Positions 10,901-20,733 are shown, numbered from the stretch's first letter. The stretch: DNA of 64,000 nt from Lacticaseibacillus absianus (GCF_013407595.1 NZ_JABEKX010000003.1:1-64000); one strand, 5' to 3'. The notes: generated by a model from the sequence alone, not told the origin. A program made the numbers and translations.

Positions 10901-11634
10901 AAGTGACCGGTGAAGTGACTGCGATCGACGAGAACCCGGCGGAACACACCCGTGAGATCACCGTTCAAGGTGAGACCGATACCCGGACGTACAGCGTGCC
11001 TTACGCGTCCTCCGTGGCCGTTGCAGAAGGCGACCATGTCGATCGTGGGGCGCGTCTGACCGGTGGATCGGTCGATCCGAAGCAGTTGATCAAGATCCAA
11101 AATGTGATCAACACCGAAAACTACCTGATCTCCGAAGTGCAGAAGGTTTACCGGATGCAAGGGGTTGAGATCGGCGATAAGCACGTCGAGGTCATGGTCC
11201 GTCAGATGCTGCGCAAGATCCGCGTTATGGATCCAGGCGACACCGATATCCTGCCAGGGACGCTGTTGGATATTGCCGAGTTCACCGAGCGTAACAAGAA
11301 GACGCTGATCGAAGGGGGCATCCCAGCCACCGGCCGTGCCGTCTTGCTCGGGATCACCAAGGCCTCGCTTGAGACCAACTCCTTCCTGTCGGCGGCCTCC
11401 TTCCAGGAGACCACGCGCGTCCTCACCGACGCATCGATCCGCGGCAAGAACGATCCGCTGGTCGGCTTGAAGGAAAACGTGATTATCGGGAAGATCATTC
11501 CGGCTGGGACCGGGATGGCGACATACCGCCACATGGAACCCAAGACCGTGGGCGCTGTCTCCGACAATGTTTACTCCATCGCTGATATCGAAAAGCAGAT
11601 GAAGGCCTCTGAAGCGGCCCCAACTGAAGACTGA
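7981..11634 (+). CDS. rpoC: RNA polymerase beta' subunit
   Basis: 1217-residue beta' subunit. The N-terminal zinc finger is [20 protein letters not shown] (four Cys). The catalytic Mg-binding loop [12 protein letters not shown] is near residue 455, and the bridge-helix/trigger-loop region [15 protein letters not shown] and the second zinc cluster ([11 protein letters not shown]) are all intact. GTG start at 7981, 6 nt after AGGAGGTC, which overlaps the rpoB stop. Transcribed with rpoB and closed by the strong terminator at 11644. Confidence 0.98.
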   Translation: MIDVNKFESMQIGLASPDKIRSWSYGEVKKPETINYRTLKPERDGLFDERIFGPTKDWECACGKYKRIRYKGIVCDRCGVEVTRAKVRRERMGHIELAAPVSHIWYFKGIPSRMGLVLDMSPRALEEVIYFASYVVIDAGDTALEKKQLLTEREYREKRDEYGDGFNAKMGAEAIKELLAQVDLAKEVAELKEDLKSAQGQKRTRAIRRLDILDAFLESGNDPAWMVMDTIPVIPPDLRPMVQLEGGRFATSDLNDLYRRVINRNNRLKRLLDLNAPNIIVQNEKRMLQEAVDALIDNGRRGRPVTGPGNRPLKSLSHMLKGKQGRFRQNLLGKRVDYSGRSVIDVGPTLKFYQCGLPRSMALELFKPFVMRELVARDMASNIKNAKRKIDREDDDIWDVLEEVIKERPVLLNRAPTLHRLGIQAFEPVLVDGKAMRLHPLVCEAYNADFDGDQMAVHVPLSDEAQAEARLLMLAAHHILAPKDGKPIVTPSQDIVLGNYYLTMEQKAREGEGMIFKDTNEVLMALQNGYVHLHSRIGLAVASLPQKPFTDEQRRKIMVTSVGKVIFNEIMPDDFPYLNEPTGDNIVNGVPDKYFLTAGEDINAYLTDAPLILPFKKGFLSDIIAEVFKTYKVQRTSDLLDDMKTLGYTQATHSGLTVGVADVPNLAEKPAIVAEAHKKVATVSKQFRRGLITDQERHDRVISIWNDAKDDIQQKLIDSFDPNNPISMMSDSGARGNISNFTQLAGMRGLMAAPNGGMMEVPVLSNFREGLSVMEMFMSTHGARKGMTDTALKTADSGYLTRRLVDVAQDVIVREEDCGTDRGLLVTAIREGNEMIEPLYDRLVGRFTQKTVYDPQTGAIIVPRDTLMDEDLAQKVVDAGVEAVTIRSVFTCDTKHGVCQKCYGRNMATGEQVEVGEAVGTVAAQSIGEPGTQLTMRNFHTGGVAGGEDITQGLPRIQEIFEARNPKGLAVITEVTGEVTAIDENPAEHTREITVQGETDTRTYSVPYASSVAVAEGDHVDRGARLTGGSVDPKQLIKIQNVINTENYLISEVQKVYRMQGVEIGDKHVEVMVRQMLRKIRVMDPGDTDILPGTLLDIAEFTERNKKTLIEGGIPATGRAVLLGITKASLETNSFLSAASFQETTRVLTDASIRGKNDPLVGLKENVIIGKIIPAGTGMATYRHMEPKTVGAVSDNVYSIADIEKQMKASEAAPTED

Positions 11635-11643
11635 TCCAGCGCT

Positions 11644-11680
11644 AACAGGCGTCACCGCAACCGCGGTGACGCCTGTTTTT
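11644..11680 (+). terminator. rpoBC terminator
   Basis: Perfect 15-bp stem AACAGGCGTCACCGC (11644-11658) with its complement (11663-11677), loop AACC, then TTTTT. It also separates rpoC from the convergent peptidase gene. Confidence 0.95.
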
Positions 11681-11693
11681 GACTAACACCGAT

Positions 11694-12158
11694 CTAGCCC
11701 CACCAACGCATCAGGCCATACGCGATCGCGAGGTGGGCCAGTAGCGGTAGGGTCTGCGGACGCCGCACGAAGTGGTGGATGCCGGCGCTGCCGCAGGCGA
11801 GTAGCACCCACCAGAGGCTCCAGTCGAGCGGATGAAGGGCCGCGATCACTGTGATCGCGAGCCAGTCGGCGCTGCCTAATCCATGGGTCACCCCCGCGAG
11901 CAAACCGAGCGTGAGGCACCAGAAGCCGGCGCTCGGCCAGTACAGCGGGGTGGTGCGCAAGGCCAACACCACCAGGCACCAAGCATCGAATCGCGCGGCT
12001 GGGACGGTCCGGGTGCGCCAATCGCGCACGCCGAAACCGCATAGGCCGACTGCGATGACTGCAGCGTGTAGGCTGGTCGGCGCCAGGACGACGATCCCGA
12101 CCAGTCGCGTCAAGTCAAACGGTGACTGTTCGGCGGGTTCAGGTAGACGTGGGGACAT
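11694..12158 (-). CDS. Short A24-type prepilin peptidase-like membrane protein
   Basis: 154 residues, very hydrophobic, with about four or five membrane segments. GVRDWRTRTVPAARFD near residue 44 resembles the first aspartate region of type IV prepilin peptidases (DxRTRxIPN), and GLGSADWLAI near residue 94 resembles the second (GxGD-type) aspartate motif. This suggests an aspartic membrane peptidase that processes ComG-like pseudopilins. The N-terminal methyltransferase part of long prepilin peptidases (about 220-260 residues) is absent. Start ATG is preceded by GGAGGTGATC. It is a single gene convergent with rpoC and divergent from rpsL. Short forms of this kind occur in lactobacilli; activity is not proven because the second motif is GSAD rather than GxGD. 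Confidence 0.65.
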   Translation of the reverse strand: MSPRLPEPAEQSPFDLTRLVGIVVLAPTSLHAAVIAVGLCGFGVRDWRTRTVPAARFDAWCLVVLALRTTPLYWPSAGFWCLTLGLLAGVTHGLGSADWLAITVIAALHPLDWSLWWVLLACGSAGIHHFVRRPQTLPLLAHLAIAYGLMRWWG

Positions 12159-12202
12159 GAGATCACCTCCAGGCTAGATTTCGCTTTTTGCCAGTCCGCC
12201 CC

Positions 12203-12232
12203 TTGACACGTCGAAGCAGAAGATAGTACACT
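12203..12232 (+). promoter_or_regulatory. str operon (rpsL) promoter
   Basis: -35 TTGACA at 12203-12208 (perfect), 18-bp spacer, -10 TACACT at 12227-12232. The start is expected at the G pair near 12239, giving a leader of about 155 nt. The segment after the -10 (TATCAAAGGTGC) nearly repeats that of the rpsJ promoter. Confidence 0.75.
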
Positions 12233-12239
12233 ATCAAAG

Positions 12240-12390
12240 GTGCTTTTTTCCAGTGTGTTCGGGTGTGCCCCGGGCGCGGACTGGTGAACTGCCACTCCGC
12301 GCCCCGGTTGGCCATTTTTTTATTTTTAAAAATGAACCGCCTGGATGTGTGGACTTGAAAAGATACCCATAATCAGGAAGGAGGAACCTT
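12240..12390 (+). promoter_or_regulatory. Structured rpsL leader
   Basis: The leader holds a strong hairpin, GGGCGCGGA (12272-12280) with TCCGCGCCC (12296-12304), with a smaller stem inside its loop. An A/T-rich stretch with a T run at 12314-12320 begins 9 nt after the stem. The distance is too long for a classic terminator, so a regulatory leader is more likely than a stop. The ribosome site AAGGAGG is at 12378-12384. Confidence 0.5.
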
Positions 12391-12393
12391 AGA

Positions 12394-12813
12394 ATGCCTA
12401 CCATTAACCAATTGGTGCGTCAAGGTCGTAAATCTCAGGTAACGAAGTCGGACTCTCCAGCCCTGAACTTCGGTTACAATAGCAAGAAGAAATCTCTTAC
12501 CAATAACCCTGCTCCTCAAAAGCGTGGGGTTGCCACTCGTGTGGGGACGATGACACCGAAGAAGCCTAACTCTGCGCTTCGTAAGTATGCGCGTGTGCGT
12601 CTGTCCAACCTGATCGAAGTGACGGCTTACATCCCAGGTGTCGGCCACAACTTGCAGGAACATAGTGTCGTCTTGATCCGTGGCGGCCGTGTAAAGGACT
12701 TGCCAGGGGTACGTTACCACATCATCCGTGGTGCGCTTGATACTGCCGGTGTTGACGGCCGGATGCAGAGCCGTTCCAAGTACGGTGCAAAGCGCCCTAA
12801 GGCCAAGAAGTAA
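12394..12813 (+). CDS. rpsL: 30S ribosomal protein S12
   Basis: 139 residues, the long form usual in lactobacilli. It sits at the decoding centre; the streptomycin-related lysines are present in [11 protein letters not shown] (near residues 56-57) and in [12 protein letters not shown], so the sequence is of the sensitive type. First gene of the str operon, with AAGGAGG 9 nt before the ATG. rpsG follows after 50 nt. Confidence 0.98.
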   Translation: MPTINQLVRQGRKSQVTKSDSPALNFGYNSKKKSLTNNPAPQKRGVATRVGTMTPKKPNSALRKYARVRLSNLIEVTAYIPGVGHNLQEHSVVLIRGGRVKDLPGVRYHIIRGALDTAGVDGRMQSRSKYGAKRPKAKK

Positions 12814-12863
12814 TCGCTCTAAGCCGCTGAAGCGGTAATTATCCCTATAAGGAGGCAATCAGC

Positions 12864-13334
12864 ATGCCACGTAAAGGCAATGTTTCAAAACGCGACGTTT
12901 TACCTGATCCAGTCTACAATTCCAAGCTGGTGACGCGTCTGATCAACCACTTGATGATCGACGGGAAGCTCGGCAAGGCGCAAACCATTCTTTACGATTC
13001 TTTCGATATCATCAAGAAGGAAACCGGTAACGAACCGCTTGACGTGTTCGAACAGGCGATGAAGAACGTGATGCCTGTCCTCGAAGTCAAGGCACGCCGT
13101 ATCGGTGGGTCTAACTACCAGGTGCCGATCGAAGTTCGGCCTGACCGTCGCACGACGTTGGGTCTGCGCTGGATCGTTCAATATTCCCGTGCCCGCGGCG
13201 AACACACCATGGACGAGCGTCTTGCACGCGAGATCATGGACGCTGCTAACAACACCGGGGCTGCAGTCAAGAAGCGTGAAGACACGCACAAGATGGCTGA
13301 CGCTAACCGCGCGTTCGCACACTATCGTTGGTAA
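12864..13334 (+). CDS. rpsG: 30S ribosomal protein S7
   Basis: 156 residues, full length. Primary binder of the 16S 3' domain, forming part of the E site. The start [16 protein letters not shown] and the [14 protein letters not shown] motif are typical. AGGAGG lies 7-8 nt before the ATG at 12864. S7 is the translational repressor of the str operon in E. coli; the hairpin between rpsG and fusA is a possible site for a similar control here (inference). Confidence 0.98.
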   Translation: MPRKGNVSKRDVLPDPVYNSKLVTRLINHLMIDGKLGKAQTILYDSFDIIKKETGNEPLDVFEQAMKNVMPVLEVKARRIGGSNYQVPIEVRPDRRTTLGLRWIVQYSRARGEHTMDERLAREIMDAANNTGAAVKKREDTHKMADANRAFAHYRW

Positions 13335-13384
13335 GAATCTTGGCTATTATATCCGAATGCTGGCATATAGTAGCCAATTCTTTT
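13335..13384 (+). promoter_or_regulatory. Long hairpin between rpsG and fusA
   Basis: TTGGCTATTATAT (13340-13352) pairs with ATATAGTAGCCAA (13365-13377), 13 pairs with one G-T. A further GAA/TTC extends the stem, and TTTT follows at 13381. It could act as a leaky terminator, an mRNA processing site or an S7-binding site. The A/T-rich stem stands out in this GC-rich sequence. Confidence 0.6.
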
Positions 13385-13423
13385 ACCCATTACAGATCAA
13401 ATTGAGAGGAGCAATACATTCAC

Positions 13424-15511
13424 ATGGCCAACAAGCGTGAATTTCCGTTAGACCGGACCCGCAACATCGGGATCATGGCCCACATCGATGCTGGTAAGAC
13501 CACGACGACTGAACGGATCCTGTACTATACCGGTAAGATCCACAAGATCGGCGAGACCCACGAAGGGGCCTCCCAGATGGACTGGATGGAGCAGGAACAA
13601 GAACGTGGGATCACCATCACCAGTGCGGCGACGACCGCGTTCTGGAAGGACCACCGGATCAACATCATCGACACCCCAGGGCACGTGGACTTCACCATCG
13701 AAGTTGAGCGTTCCCTGCGTGTCCTTGATGGCGCTGTAACGGTGCTTGACGCCCAAGCCGGCGTTGAGCCGCAGACCGAAAACGTTTGGCGCCAGGCGAC
13801 GACGTACTCCGTTCCCCGGCTCGTGTTCGTCAACAAGATGGACAAGATCGGCGCGGACTTCAAGTACTCCGTGCAGACCTTGCATGATCGTCTGGGCGCG
13901 AACGCCCACGCCGTTCAGCTGCCGATCGGGGCAGAAGACAACTTCGAAGGGGTCATCGACCTGATCGAAATGAAGGCGGACCTGTACGACGAAGACGAAC
14001 TGGGTTCCGAATGGGACGTTGTTGACATCCCGGCCGATTACAAGGAAGAAGCCGAAGCGGCACACAACGCGCTGATCGAAGCCGTTGCGGACGTTGATGA
14101 TGGCATCATGGACAAGTACCTTGAAGGCGAAGAGATCTCTACGGACGAGCTCAAAGCAGCGATCCGTAAGGCGACCTTGGCCCTCGAGTTCTTCCCTGTA
14201 TTTGCGGGCTCTGCCTTCAAGAACAAAGGGGTCCAGATGATGCTTGATGGGGTCGTGGACTACCTGCCATCCCCACTCGACGTGAAGCCATACAACGCGA
14301 CCGATCCTGAGACCGGCGAATCCGTTGCGCTGACCGCCGGTGATGACAAGGACTTCGCTGCCTTGGCCTTCAAGATCGCCACCGACCCATTCGTTGGTCG
14401 TCTGACCTTCATCCGCGTTTACAGCGGCACGCTGCAGGCGGGTTCTTACGTCCTCAATGCGACCAAGGACACCCGTGAACGTGTCGGCCGTCTGCTCCAG
14501 ATGCACAGTAACACGCGTCAGGAGATCCCAGAAGTATTCTCCGGGGATATCGCTGCGGCGATCGGCCTGAAGAACACCACGACCGGTGACTCCCTGACGT
14601 CCGTCGATCACCCGTTGATCCTCGAATCTCTGGAAGTGCCAGAACCTGTTATCCAGGTCTCCATCGAGCCTAACTCCAAGGAAGACCGGGACAAGCTGGA
14701 TGTTGCGCTTCAGAAGCTTTCTGAAGAAGACCCAACGTTCCGTGCCGAGACGAACCCTGAGACCGGCGAAACACTGATCGCCGGGATGGGCGAATTGCAC
14801 TTGGACATCATGGTCGACCGGATGAAGCGTGAGTTCAAGGTCGAAGCCAAGGTCGGCGAACCTCAGGTTGCTTACCGTGAGACCTTCACTAAGACCGCAA
14901 GCGCCCAAGGTAAGTTCGTGCGCCAGTCTGGTGGTAAAGGGCAGTATGGTGATGTTTGGGTCGAATTCACACCGAACGAAGAAGGCAAGGGCTTCGAATT
15001 CGAAGATGCCATCGTCGGTGGTGTGGTTCCGCGTGAATACATCCCGTCTGTTGAACAAGGCCTGAAGGAATCCATGGAAAATGGGGTCCTAGCTGGCTAC
15101 CCACTGATCGACGTCAAGGCCAAGCTGTATGATGGGTCTTACCACGAAGTCGATTCCTCCGAAGCGGCCTTCAAGGTTGCGGCTTCTATGGCGTTGAAGA
15201 ACGCTGCGAAGTCGGCCGGTGCTGTGATCCTGGAACCGATCATGCACGTTGAAGTGGTTGCACCTGAAGCCTACCTCGGCGATATCATGGGTCAAGTGAC
15301 TGCCCGTCGCGGTCGCGTTGAAGCCATGGAAGCCCGTGGGAACGCGCAGGTCGTCAACGCGATGGTGCCGCTGGCCGAGATGTTCGGTTACGCGACCACC
15401 CTGCGTTCTGCGACCCAGGGTCGTGGGACCTTCACGATGACCTTCGATCACTACGAAGCGACGCCAAAGTCGATTCAAGAAGAGATCATCAAGAAGAACG
15501 GCGGCCAATAA
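13424..15511 (+). CDS. fusA: Elongation factor G
   Basis: 695-residue translational GTPase that drives translocation and, with RRF, ribosome recycling. G1 is [15 protein letters not shown] (residues 17-31), G2 RGITITSA, G3 DTPGHVDF, G4 NKMD; domains II-V follow in normal order and length. Third gene of the str operon. tuf is not adjacent, as in other lactobacilli. Confidence 0.98.
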   Translation: MANKREFPLDRTRNIGIMAHIDAGKTTTTERILYYTGKIHKIGETHEGASQMDWMEQEQERGITITSAATTAFWKDHRINIIDTPGHVDFTIEVERSLRVLDGAVTVLDAQAGVEPQTENVWRQATTYSVPRLVFVNKMDKIGADFKYSVQTLHDRLGANAHAVQLPIGAEDNFEGVIDLIEMKADLYDEDELGSEWDVVDIPADYKEEAEAAHNALIEAVADVDDGIMDKYLEGEEISTDELKAAIRKATLALEFFPVFAGSAFKNKGVQMMLDGVVDYLPSPLDVKPYNATDPETGESVALTAGDDKDFAALAFKIATDPFVGRLTFIRVYSGTLQAGSYVLNATKDTRERVGRLLQMHSNTRQEIPEVFSGDIAAAIGLKNTTTGDSLTSVDHPLILESLEVPEPVIQVSIEPNSKEDRDKLDVALQKLSEEDPTFRAETNPETGETLIAGMGELHLDIMVDRMKREFKVEAKVGEPQVAYRETFTKTASAQGKFVRQSGGKGQYGDVWVEFTPNEEGKGFEFEDAIVGGVVPREYIPSVEQGLKESMENGVLAGYPLIDVKAKLYDGSYHEVDSSEAAFKVAASMALKNAAKSAGAVILEPIMHVEVVAPEAYLGDIMGQVTARRGRVEAMEARGNAQVVNAMVPLAEMFGYATTLRSATQGRGTFTMTFDHYEATPKSIQEEIIKKNGGQ

Positions 15512-15526
15512 GCCCTCGTTCGCCAC

Positions 15527-15558
15527 GAAAAAGCCTCCCGCATGCGGGAGGCTTTTTT
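15527..15558 (+). terminator. Bidirectional terminator between fusA and the hydrolase gene
   Basis: Perfect palindrome AAAAGCCTCCCGCA/TGCGGGAGGCTTTT with T runs on both strands, so it can end fusA transcripts and those coming from 15678 on the minus strand. Confidence 0.94.
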
Positions 15559-15677
15559 GGCGTGTCCGTGTCATCGACTGCGAGGCCCCCGGCCGCCGGA
15601 CTGGGGCGGTCGGGGGGGCTCCCTGGTGCCACACAACGTGTGACGTGAGTGGCGGCAACCGGGCCGGATGTCGTCGA

Positions 15678-16226
15678 TCAGGCCAGGCTAGCGTTGAGAA
15701 CGGTCTTGAAGTGATCCAGCGCCCAGGCCTGACCGCCAGGTTTGAAGGTCGCCACGGCGTCTTGATGGATGGTCAGCGGGTAACTCAGGTTGTAAGCGTC
15801 CACCGCGGTGTGCAGAACGCAGATATCGGTGCACACGCCGACTAAGTGTAAGTCGTCAACGGCGCGCTCGCGCAGCCACAGGTCCAGTGGGGTGCCGGCG
15901 AAGCTGGAGTAGCGGGTCTTGTCGAACACGGTGACGGTGCGCGCATCAGCGTGAGCCGCGACCCATGGTGACAGAGGGCCGTAGAACTCGCGCCCCCAGG
16001 TCCCACGCACGTTATGCGGCGGGAATAACTTGGTCTCAGGGTGGTAGGGATCCCCGGGCACGTGCACATCCGTAGGCAGAAAGACGAAGTCTCCAGCCGC
16101 GCGAAACTGTTCCGCCAGCTCGACGATACGCGACGCGATCGCCTGGGCGGGCGCACCGGCGGACAGTGCCCCCGTCGGCGCGACAAAATCGTTGGTGTAA
16201 TCGATGATCAACAGGGCTTTAGACAT
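15678..16226 (-). CDS. pncA: Isochorismatase-family amidohydrolase, nicotinamidase-like
   Basis: 182-residue cysteine hydrolase. The catalytic triad can be placed: Asp9 (LLIIDYTNDF), Lys103 (FDKTRYSSF) and Cys136 (GVCTDICVLHTA). Asp53, His55 and nearby histidines match the metal site of nicotinamidases. It probably converts nicotinamide to nicotinate for NAD salvage. The family also holds other amidases, so the substrate is inferred. Start ATG follows AGGAGGTGG. A good promoter (-35 TTGACA, -10 TAAAGT) precedes it. It sits alone between the str and S10 operons. Confidence 0.85.
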   Translation of the reverse strand: MSKALLIIDYTNDFVAPTGALSAGAPAQAIASRIVELAEQFRAAGDFVFLPTDVHVPGDPYHPETKLFPPHNVRGTWGREFYGPLSPWVAAHADARTVTVFDKTRYSSFAGTPLDLWLRERAVDDLHLVGVCTDICVLHTAVDAYNLSYPLTIHQDAVATFKPGGQAWALDHFKTVLNASLA

Positions 16227-16246
16227 AAGGCCACCTCCTAAGGGGT

Positions 16247-16275
16247 ACTTTAGCGGGTCTGTCAGCAGGTGTCAA
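16247..16275 (-). promoter_or_regulatory. Promoter of the nicotinamidase-like gene
   Basis: On the minus strand, -35 TTGACA (16270-16275), 17-bp spacer, -10 TAAAGT (16247-16252), about 13 nt before the ribosome site. Confidence 0.8.
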
Positions 16276-16369
16276 GACAACGTGTTGAGCAGGATGTAAA
16301 CGTGTGGGGCAGCGCGTCGTGAAACGGCGAACAAAAGCCGATGTGACGGCGTTCGGGTGCCTGAAAAAC

Positions 16370-16421
16370 TTTCGGTGATTTGCCGAAAAGCCTTGCCTTT
16401 TGCGGCGTGGTTTTATATACT
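16370..16421 (+). promoter_or_regulatory. S10 operon promoter
   Basis: -10 TATACT at 16416-16421 with -35 TTGCCT at 16393-16398 (17-bp spacer). Just upstream of the -35 is an inverted repeat TTTCGG-N7-CCGAAA (16370-16388), a possible protein site. The segment TATCAAGAGTGC overlaps the end of the -10 and matches the rpsL and rpoB promoters. Confidence 0.75.
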
Positions 16422-16427
16422 ATCAAG

Positions 16428-16590
16428 AGTGCTGTGTAATCTGAGTGGGTTACTATGCACTTCTGGCTCGTGTTGGGCCACGGTAGCGTGGATGTGAGAG
16501 GTTGCGACACGCCCGGCCGCTTTGCCACGGCGGCGTGGCGGAAATTTTCACGGAGCTAGTCTACTAAATGATAATAGACGAAGGAGGTCA
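16428..16590 (+). promoter_or_regulatory. S10 operon leader with two similar hairpins
   Basis: The leader is about 165 nt long. It contains CCACG-GTAG-CGTGG (16478-16491) and GCCACG-GCGG-CGTGGC (16524-16539), two tetraloop hairpins with the same stem sequence. No T run follows either, so they look like protein- or ribosome-binding elements rather than terminators. In other bacteria L4 regulates the S10 operon through its leader; whether that applies here is not known. Confidence 0.55.
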
Positions 16591-16594
16591 CACA

Positions 16595-16903
16595 ATGGCA
16601 AAACAAAAGATTCGGATCCGGTTGAAGGCTTACGAACACCGCATCCTAGATCAATCCGCAGACAAGATCGTCGAGACTGCTAAGCGCACAGGTGCTGCAA
16701 TCTCTGGCCCGATCCCTCTGCCAACGGAACGTACACTTTACACGGTGCTTCGTTCCCCGCATAAGTACAAGGATTCTCGGGAACAGTTCGAAATGCGGAC
16801 GCACAAGCGTCTCATCGACATCGTCAACCCGACGCCTAAAACCGTTGACGCGCTGATGAAGCTCGATCTGCCAAGCGGCGTTGACATCGAAATCAAACTA
16901 TAA
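16595..16903 (+). CDS. rpsJ: 30S ribosomal protein S10
   Basis: 102 residues, full length; binds the 16S 3' domain and is also NusE in antitermination. The start is ATG 16595 ([15 protein letters not shown]), 7 nt after AAGGAGG; an in-frame ATG 27 nt upstream lacks a site. First gene of the superoperon that runs to rplQ. Confidence 0.98.
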   Translation: MAKQKIRIRLKAYEHRILDQSADKIVETAKRTGAAISGPIPLPTERTLYTVLRSPHKYKDSREQFEMRTHKRLIDIVNPTPKTVDALMKLDLPSGVDIEIKL

Positions 16904-16926
16904 TTCATCGTATTGGAGGTGTACCC

Positions 16927-17562
16927 ATGACACGTAAAGGAATCTTAGGTAAGAAAATTGGCATGACGCAAGTCTTCACCGAGAACGGCGAACTCGTTCC
17001 CGTGACCGTGATCGACGTAACGCCTAACGTTGTCCTGCAAGTTAAGACCGTTGAATCTGACGGCTACGAAGCAGTTCAGCTGGGCTACGGCGACAAGCGT
17101 GAAGTTCTTAGCAACAAGCCAAGCGTCGGTCACGCCAAGAAGGCGGACACGACCCCTAAGCGCTTCATTAAGGAAATCCGTGATGTAGCGCTTAGCGAAT
17201 ACGAAGTAGGCAAGACCATCGCCGCTGATGAGTTTGCTGCTGGCGACATCGTGGATGTCACCGGTACTTCCAAAGGCCACGGTTACCAAGGTAACATCAA
17301 GAAGGATGGCCAGTCCCGCGGCCCTATGGCCCACGGTTCTCGTTACCACCGTCGCCCAGGTTCTCTTGGCGCCATCATCAACAAGGTGTTCAAGGGTAAG
17401 AAACTGCCTGGCCGGATGGGTAACAACACCCGCACCATGCAAAACCTGACCGTTATCTCGACCGACCTGGACCACAACGTTATCCTGATCAAGGGGAACG
17501 TTCCAGGCGCGAACAAGTCGTTCGTAACGATCCGCTCTGCTGTTAAAGCAGCCAACAAGTAA
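16927..17562 (+). CDS. rplC: 50S ribosomal protein L3
   Basis: 211 residues. The long loop that reaches the peptidyl transferase centre ([20 protein letters not shown], then [13 protein letters not shown]) is intact. ATG follows TTGGAGGTG. Second gene of the S10 cluster. Confidence 0.98.
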   Translation: MTRKGILGKKIGMTQVFTENGELVPVTVIDVTPNVVLQVKTVESDGYEAVQLGYGDKREVLSNKPSVGHAKKADTTPKRFIKEIRDVALSEYEVGKTIAADEFAAGDIVDVTGTSKGHGYQGNIKKDGQSRGPMAHGSRYHRRPGSLGAIINKVFKGKKLPGRMGNNTRTMQNLTVISTDLDHNVILIKGNVPGANKSFVTIRSAVKAANK

Positions 17563-17584
17563 TCAGAAGGGAGGACATTAACTA

Positions 17585-18208
17585 ATGGCAAACGTTACTT
17601 TATACAAGCAAGATGGTTCAGAAAACGGCACCGTTGAACTGAACGACGCCATCTGGGCGATCGAACCAAACGAAAATGTGATCTTTGACGCAGTTCTGAT
17701 GCAACGCGCTTCCCTTCGTCAAGGTACATCCAAGGTCAAGAACCGCCACGAAGTTTCCGGTGGTGGCCGCAAGCCATGGCGCCAAAAAGGGACCGGCCGT
17801 GCACGTCAGGGTTCCATCCGTAGCCCACAGTGGCGTGGCGGTGGGATCGTCTTCGGCCCTCACCCACGTTCCTACGCTTATCGCATCAACAAGAAGGCAT
17901 ACCGCCTGGCGATCAAGTCCGTTCTGTCCCAGAAGGTCACGGACGAAGGCCTCGTCGTTGTCGACGGCCTGAGCTTCGATGCGCCAAAGACCAAGGACTT
18001 CGCCGCAGCCCTTTCCGCCTTGAAGGTGAACGAAAAGGCTCTGGTCGTCCTTGAAGCCGGTAATGACAACGCCGCCCTGGCAGCGCGTAACTTACCGAAC
18101 GTCAAGGTCATCCCAGCAGACGGTGTCAACGTATTGGATGTTGTCAACTACAACAAGCTGATCGTGACCCAATCTGCGCTCCAAAAGATTGAGGAGGTGC
18201 TTGCATAA
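17585..18208 (+). CDS. rplD: 50S ribosomal protein L4
   Basis: 207 residues. Globular domain plus the long tunnel loop with [19 protein letters not shown] around residues 60-80, the site of macrolide-resistance changes in other species; no obvious deviation. Its stop codon overlaps the rplW start (TAATG). Confidence 0.98.
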   Translation: MANVTLYKQDGSENGTVELNDAIWAIEPNENVIFDAVLMQRASLRQGTSKVKNRHEVSGGGRKPWRQKGTGRARQGSIRSPQWRGGGIVFGPHPRSYAYRINKKAYRLAIKSVLSQKVTDEGLVVVDGLSFDAPKTKDFAAALSALKVNEKALVVLEAGNDNAALAARNLPNVKVIPADGVNVLDVVNYNKLIVTQSALQKIEEVLA

Positions 18209-18492
18209 TGGAAGCACGCGACATCATTTTACGCCCGATCGTTACCGAGCAATCCATGGCTGCCATGGACGACAAGAAGTACACCTTCGAAGTTGCCCTG
18301 CACGCCGAAAAGACTGCTGTGCGCCGCGCCGTTGAACAGATCTTCGACGTCAAGGTCGCCAGTGTCAACATTGCGAACGTTCGCGGCAAAAAGAAGCGTC
18401 AAGGTCGTTTCGAGGGTTACACCCGTCGTCGTCGGAAGGCGATCGTGACCTTGACCGCTGATTCCAAAGAAATCAAGATCTTCGAAGACTAG
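18208..18492 (+). CDS. rplW: 50S ribosomal protein L23
   Basis: 94 residues. Lies at the tunnel exit, docking site for trigger factor and SRP. The start [16 protein letters not shown] is typical. Its ATG shares one base with the rplD stop; AGGAGG lies 8 nt upstream, inside rplD. Confidence 0.98.
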   Translation: MEARDIILRPIVTEQSMAAMDDKKYTFEVALHAEKTAVRRAVEQIFDVKVASVNIANVRGKKKRQGRFEGYTRRRRKAIVTLTADSKEIKIFED

Positions 18493-18522
18493 ATCCACTA
18501 ATAAGCATAGGAGGGAACAAGC

Positions 18523-19362
18523 GTGGGGATTATTAAGTACAAACCAACCACCAACGGTCGGCGTAACATGTCTGGCTCTGATTTCGCAGAGATCACCAAG
18601 ACGCGTCCTGAAAAGACGCTGCTTGAAAGCCAGAGCCACACCGCAGGCCGTAACGCGCATGGCCACATCACGGTTCGTCACCGTGGCGGCGGTCACAAGC
18701 AATTCTACCGGACCATCGACTTCAAGCGTCAAAAAGACGGCGTCGTTGCGACGGTCAAGGCAATCGAATACGATCCGAACCGGACCGCGAACATCGCATT
18801 GCTGCACTATGAAGACGGGGTCAAGACCTACATTCTGGCACCTAAAGGCCTGAACGTCGGCGATAAGATCGTGTCTGGCGAACAAGTCGACATCAAGGTC
18901 GGCAACGCGATGCCGCTGAAGAACATCCCAGATGGGACCACCATCCACAACATCGAGCTGAAGCCTGGTAAGGGCGGTCAGATCGCCCGCTCCGCTGGTG
19001 CTTCCGCCCAGCTTCTGGGTAAGAACGATGACGGCAAGTACGTCACGGTTCGTCTGGCTTCCGGTGAAGTGCGCATGATCCTGGCTGTGAACCGTGCGAC
19101 CATCGGCGCTGTCGGTAACGAACAGCACGAACTGATCAGCATCGGTAAGGCCGGCCGCAAGCGCTGGTTGGGCTTCCGTCCGACCGTCCGTGGGTCTGTC
19201 ATGAACCCTAACGATCACCCTCATGGTGGTGGTGAAGGTAAGGCACCTATCGGCCGTCCATCTCCACTTTCTCCATGGGGCAAGAAGACCCTCGGCAAGA
19301 AGACCCGGAGCCACAAGGCCAAGTCCGAGAAGTTCATCGTTCGTCACCGGAAGAACAAGTAA
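18523..19362 (+). CDS. rplB: 50S ribosomal protein L2
   Basis: 279 residues, the usual length. GTG start after AGGAGGG. The C-terminal [20 protein letters not shown] segment, close to the peptidyl transferase centre with its conserved His, is intact. Confidence 0.98.
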   Translation: MGIIKYKPTTNGRRNMSGSDFAEITKTRPEKTLLESQSHTAGRNAHGHITVRHRGGGHKQFYRTIDFKRQKDGVVATVKAIEYDPNRTANIALLHYEDGVKTYILAPKGLNVGDKIVSGEQVDIKVGNAMPLKNIPDGTTIHNIELKPGKGGQIARSAGASAQLLGKNDDGKYVTVRLASGEVRMILAVNRATIGAVGNEQHELISIGKAGRKRWLGFRPTVRGSVMNPNDHPHGGGEGKAPIGRPSPLSPWGKKTLGKKTRSHKAKSEKFIVRHRKNK

Positions 19363-19401
19363 TCCATTTTCTGAATTACATCGAATAAAGGAGGTCACAC
19401 C

Positions 19402-19683
19402 ATGGGTCGCAGTCTTAAAAAAGGACCTTTCGCCGACGCTCATCTGATGAAGAAGATCGAAGCGCAGGCAGATAGCGATAAGAAGACGGTCATCAAGACC
19501 TGGTCTCGTCGCTCTACTATTTTCCCAAGTTTCATCGGCTACACCATCGCCGTATACGATGGTCGTAAGCACGTCCCAGTTTACGTTTCCGAAGACATGG
19601 TAGGTCACAAGCTGGGCGAATTCGTCCCAACCCGCACCTTCCGTGGTCACATCAAGGACGACAAGAAGACCAAAGGACGCTAG
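19402..19683 (+). CDS. rpsS: 30S ribosomal protein S19
   Basis: 93 residues, start [15 protein letters not shown], with [14 protein letters not shown] near the C-terminus. AAAGGAGG lies 8 nt before the ATG. Head protein paired with S13. Confidence 0.98.
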   Translation: MGRSLKKGPFADAHLMKKIEAQADSDKKTVIKTWSRRSTIFPSFIGYTIAVYDGRKHVPVYVSEDMVGHKLGEFVPTRTFRGHIKDDKKTKGR

Positions 19684-19700
19684 AAAGGAGCACATGATTC

Positions 19701-20054
19701 ATGGCTGAACAAATTACGTCTGCAACCGCTACGGCGAAGACAGTTCGGATTGCTGCTCGCAAAGCGCGCTTGGTAATCGACCTGATCCGTGACCGCGACG
19801 TTGCCGAAGCACTGGCAATCTTGGATTTCACGCCTCGCGCGGGTTCTCCAATTATCGCTAAAGTTCTGAAGTCCGCGATCGCGAACGCAGAACATAACTT
19901 TGACCTAGATGCTCAGAACTTGTACGTCAAGGAAGCCTACGTGAACGAAGGCCCGACCTTGAAGCGGTTCCGTCCGCGCGCCAAGGGTTCTGCATCACCG
20001 ATCAACAAGCGCACCAGCCACATCACCGTGGTTGTGGCCGAAAAAGAAGCATAA
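19701..20054 (+). CDS. rplV: 50S ribosomal protein L22
   Basis: 117 residues. The beta-hairpin reaching into the exit tunnel ([20 protein letters not shown]) is complete. An out-of-frame ATG at 19694 precedes the true start at 19701. Confidence 0.98.
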   Translation: MAEQITSATATAKTVRIAARKARLVIDLIRDRDVAEALAILDFTPRAGSPIIAKVLKSAIANAEHNFDLDAQNLYVKEAYVNEGPTLKRFRPRAKGSASPINKRTSHITVVVAEKEA

Positions 20055-20067
20055 GGAGGGATAACGC

Positions 20068-20730
20068 GTGGGTCAGAAAATCAATCCAAAAGGTTTCCGT
20101 GTCGGCGTCATTCGTGACTGGGAATCCAAGTGGTACGCAGACAAAGACTTTGCGAACTACCTTCACGAAGATATCAAAATCCGGAAATTCATCAGCGAAA
20201 AGCTGGCAGAAGCGTCCGTTTCTACTATTGAAATCGAACGTGCTGCAAACCGTGTGAACATCACTATCCACACCGCCAAGCCTGGTATGGTGATCGGTAA
20301 GGGTGGCGCACAGGTCGAAGCACTCCGTAAGGAACTCAACGACCTGACGAACCGCAAAGTTCACATCAACATCGTCGAGATCAAGAAGCCTGATCTTGAC
20401 GCCAAGCTCGTCGGCGAAAACATCGCAGCGCAGCTCGAACAGCGTGTTGCCTTCCGTCGTGCGATGAAGCAAGCAATGCAGCGCACCATGCGTGCCGGTG
20501 CTAAGGGGATCAAGACCCAAGCCGCTGGCCGTCTGAACGGTGCCGATATTGCGCGTCGTGAGCACTACACCGAAGGGACCGTTCCGCTGCACACCCTGCG
20601 TGCCGATATCGACTACGCCTGGGAAGAAGCAACGACCACTTACGGTCAGATCGGGATCAAGACTTGGATCAACCGGGGCGAAATCCTCCCGGACAAGCCA
20701 AATCGTCCTCAGACGAAAGGAGGGAAATAA
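20068..20730 (+). CDS. rpsC: 30S ribosomal protein S3
   Basis: 220 residues. KH domain with GKGG-type loop ([16 protein letters not shown]) and the C-terminal S3 domain with the arginine-rich mRNA-entry segment. GTG start after AAGGAGGGA. rplP follows 3 nt after the stop. Confidence 0.98.
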   Translation: MGQKINPKGFRVGVIRDWESKWYADKDFANYLHEDIKIRKFISEKLAEASVSTIEIERAANRVNITIHTAKPGMVIGKGGAQVEALRKELNDLTNRKVHINIVEIKKPDLDAKLVGENIAAQLEQRVAFRRAMKQAMQRTMRAGAKGIKTQAAGRLNGADIARREHYTEGTVPLHTLRADIDYAWEEATTTYGQIGIKTWINRGEILPDKPNRPQTKGGK

Positions 20731-20733
20731 TTC

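Noticed and set aside
8749-11655. 968-residue open frame antisense to rpoC
   Set aside because: Same reason: a shadow frame of rpoC created by codon bias; its upstream end lies in the rpoC terminator.
11683-12042. Arg/Pro-rich minus-strand frame overlapping the prepilin-peptidase-like gene
   Set aside because: The overlapping frame at 11694-12158 has membrane segments, family motifs and a strong ribosome site; this one has none.
13448-15058. 536-residue open frame antisense to fusA
   Set aside because: Shadow of the EF-G gene with no family resemblance or start signals.
15574-15645. GC-rich imperfect inverted repeat after the fusA terminator
   Set aside because: No T tract on either strand and several mismatches; not supported as a second terminator.
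18229-19695. 488-residue frame antisense to rplW-rplB-rpsS
   Set aside because: Covers three certain ribosomal genes on the other strand; no support.
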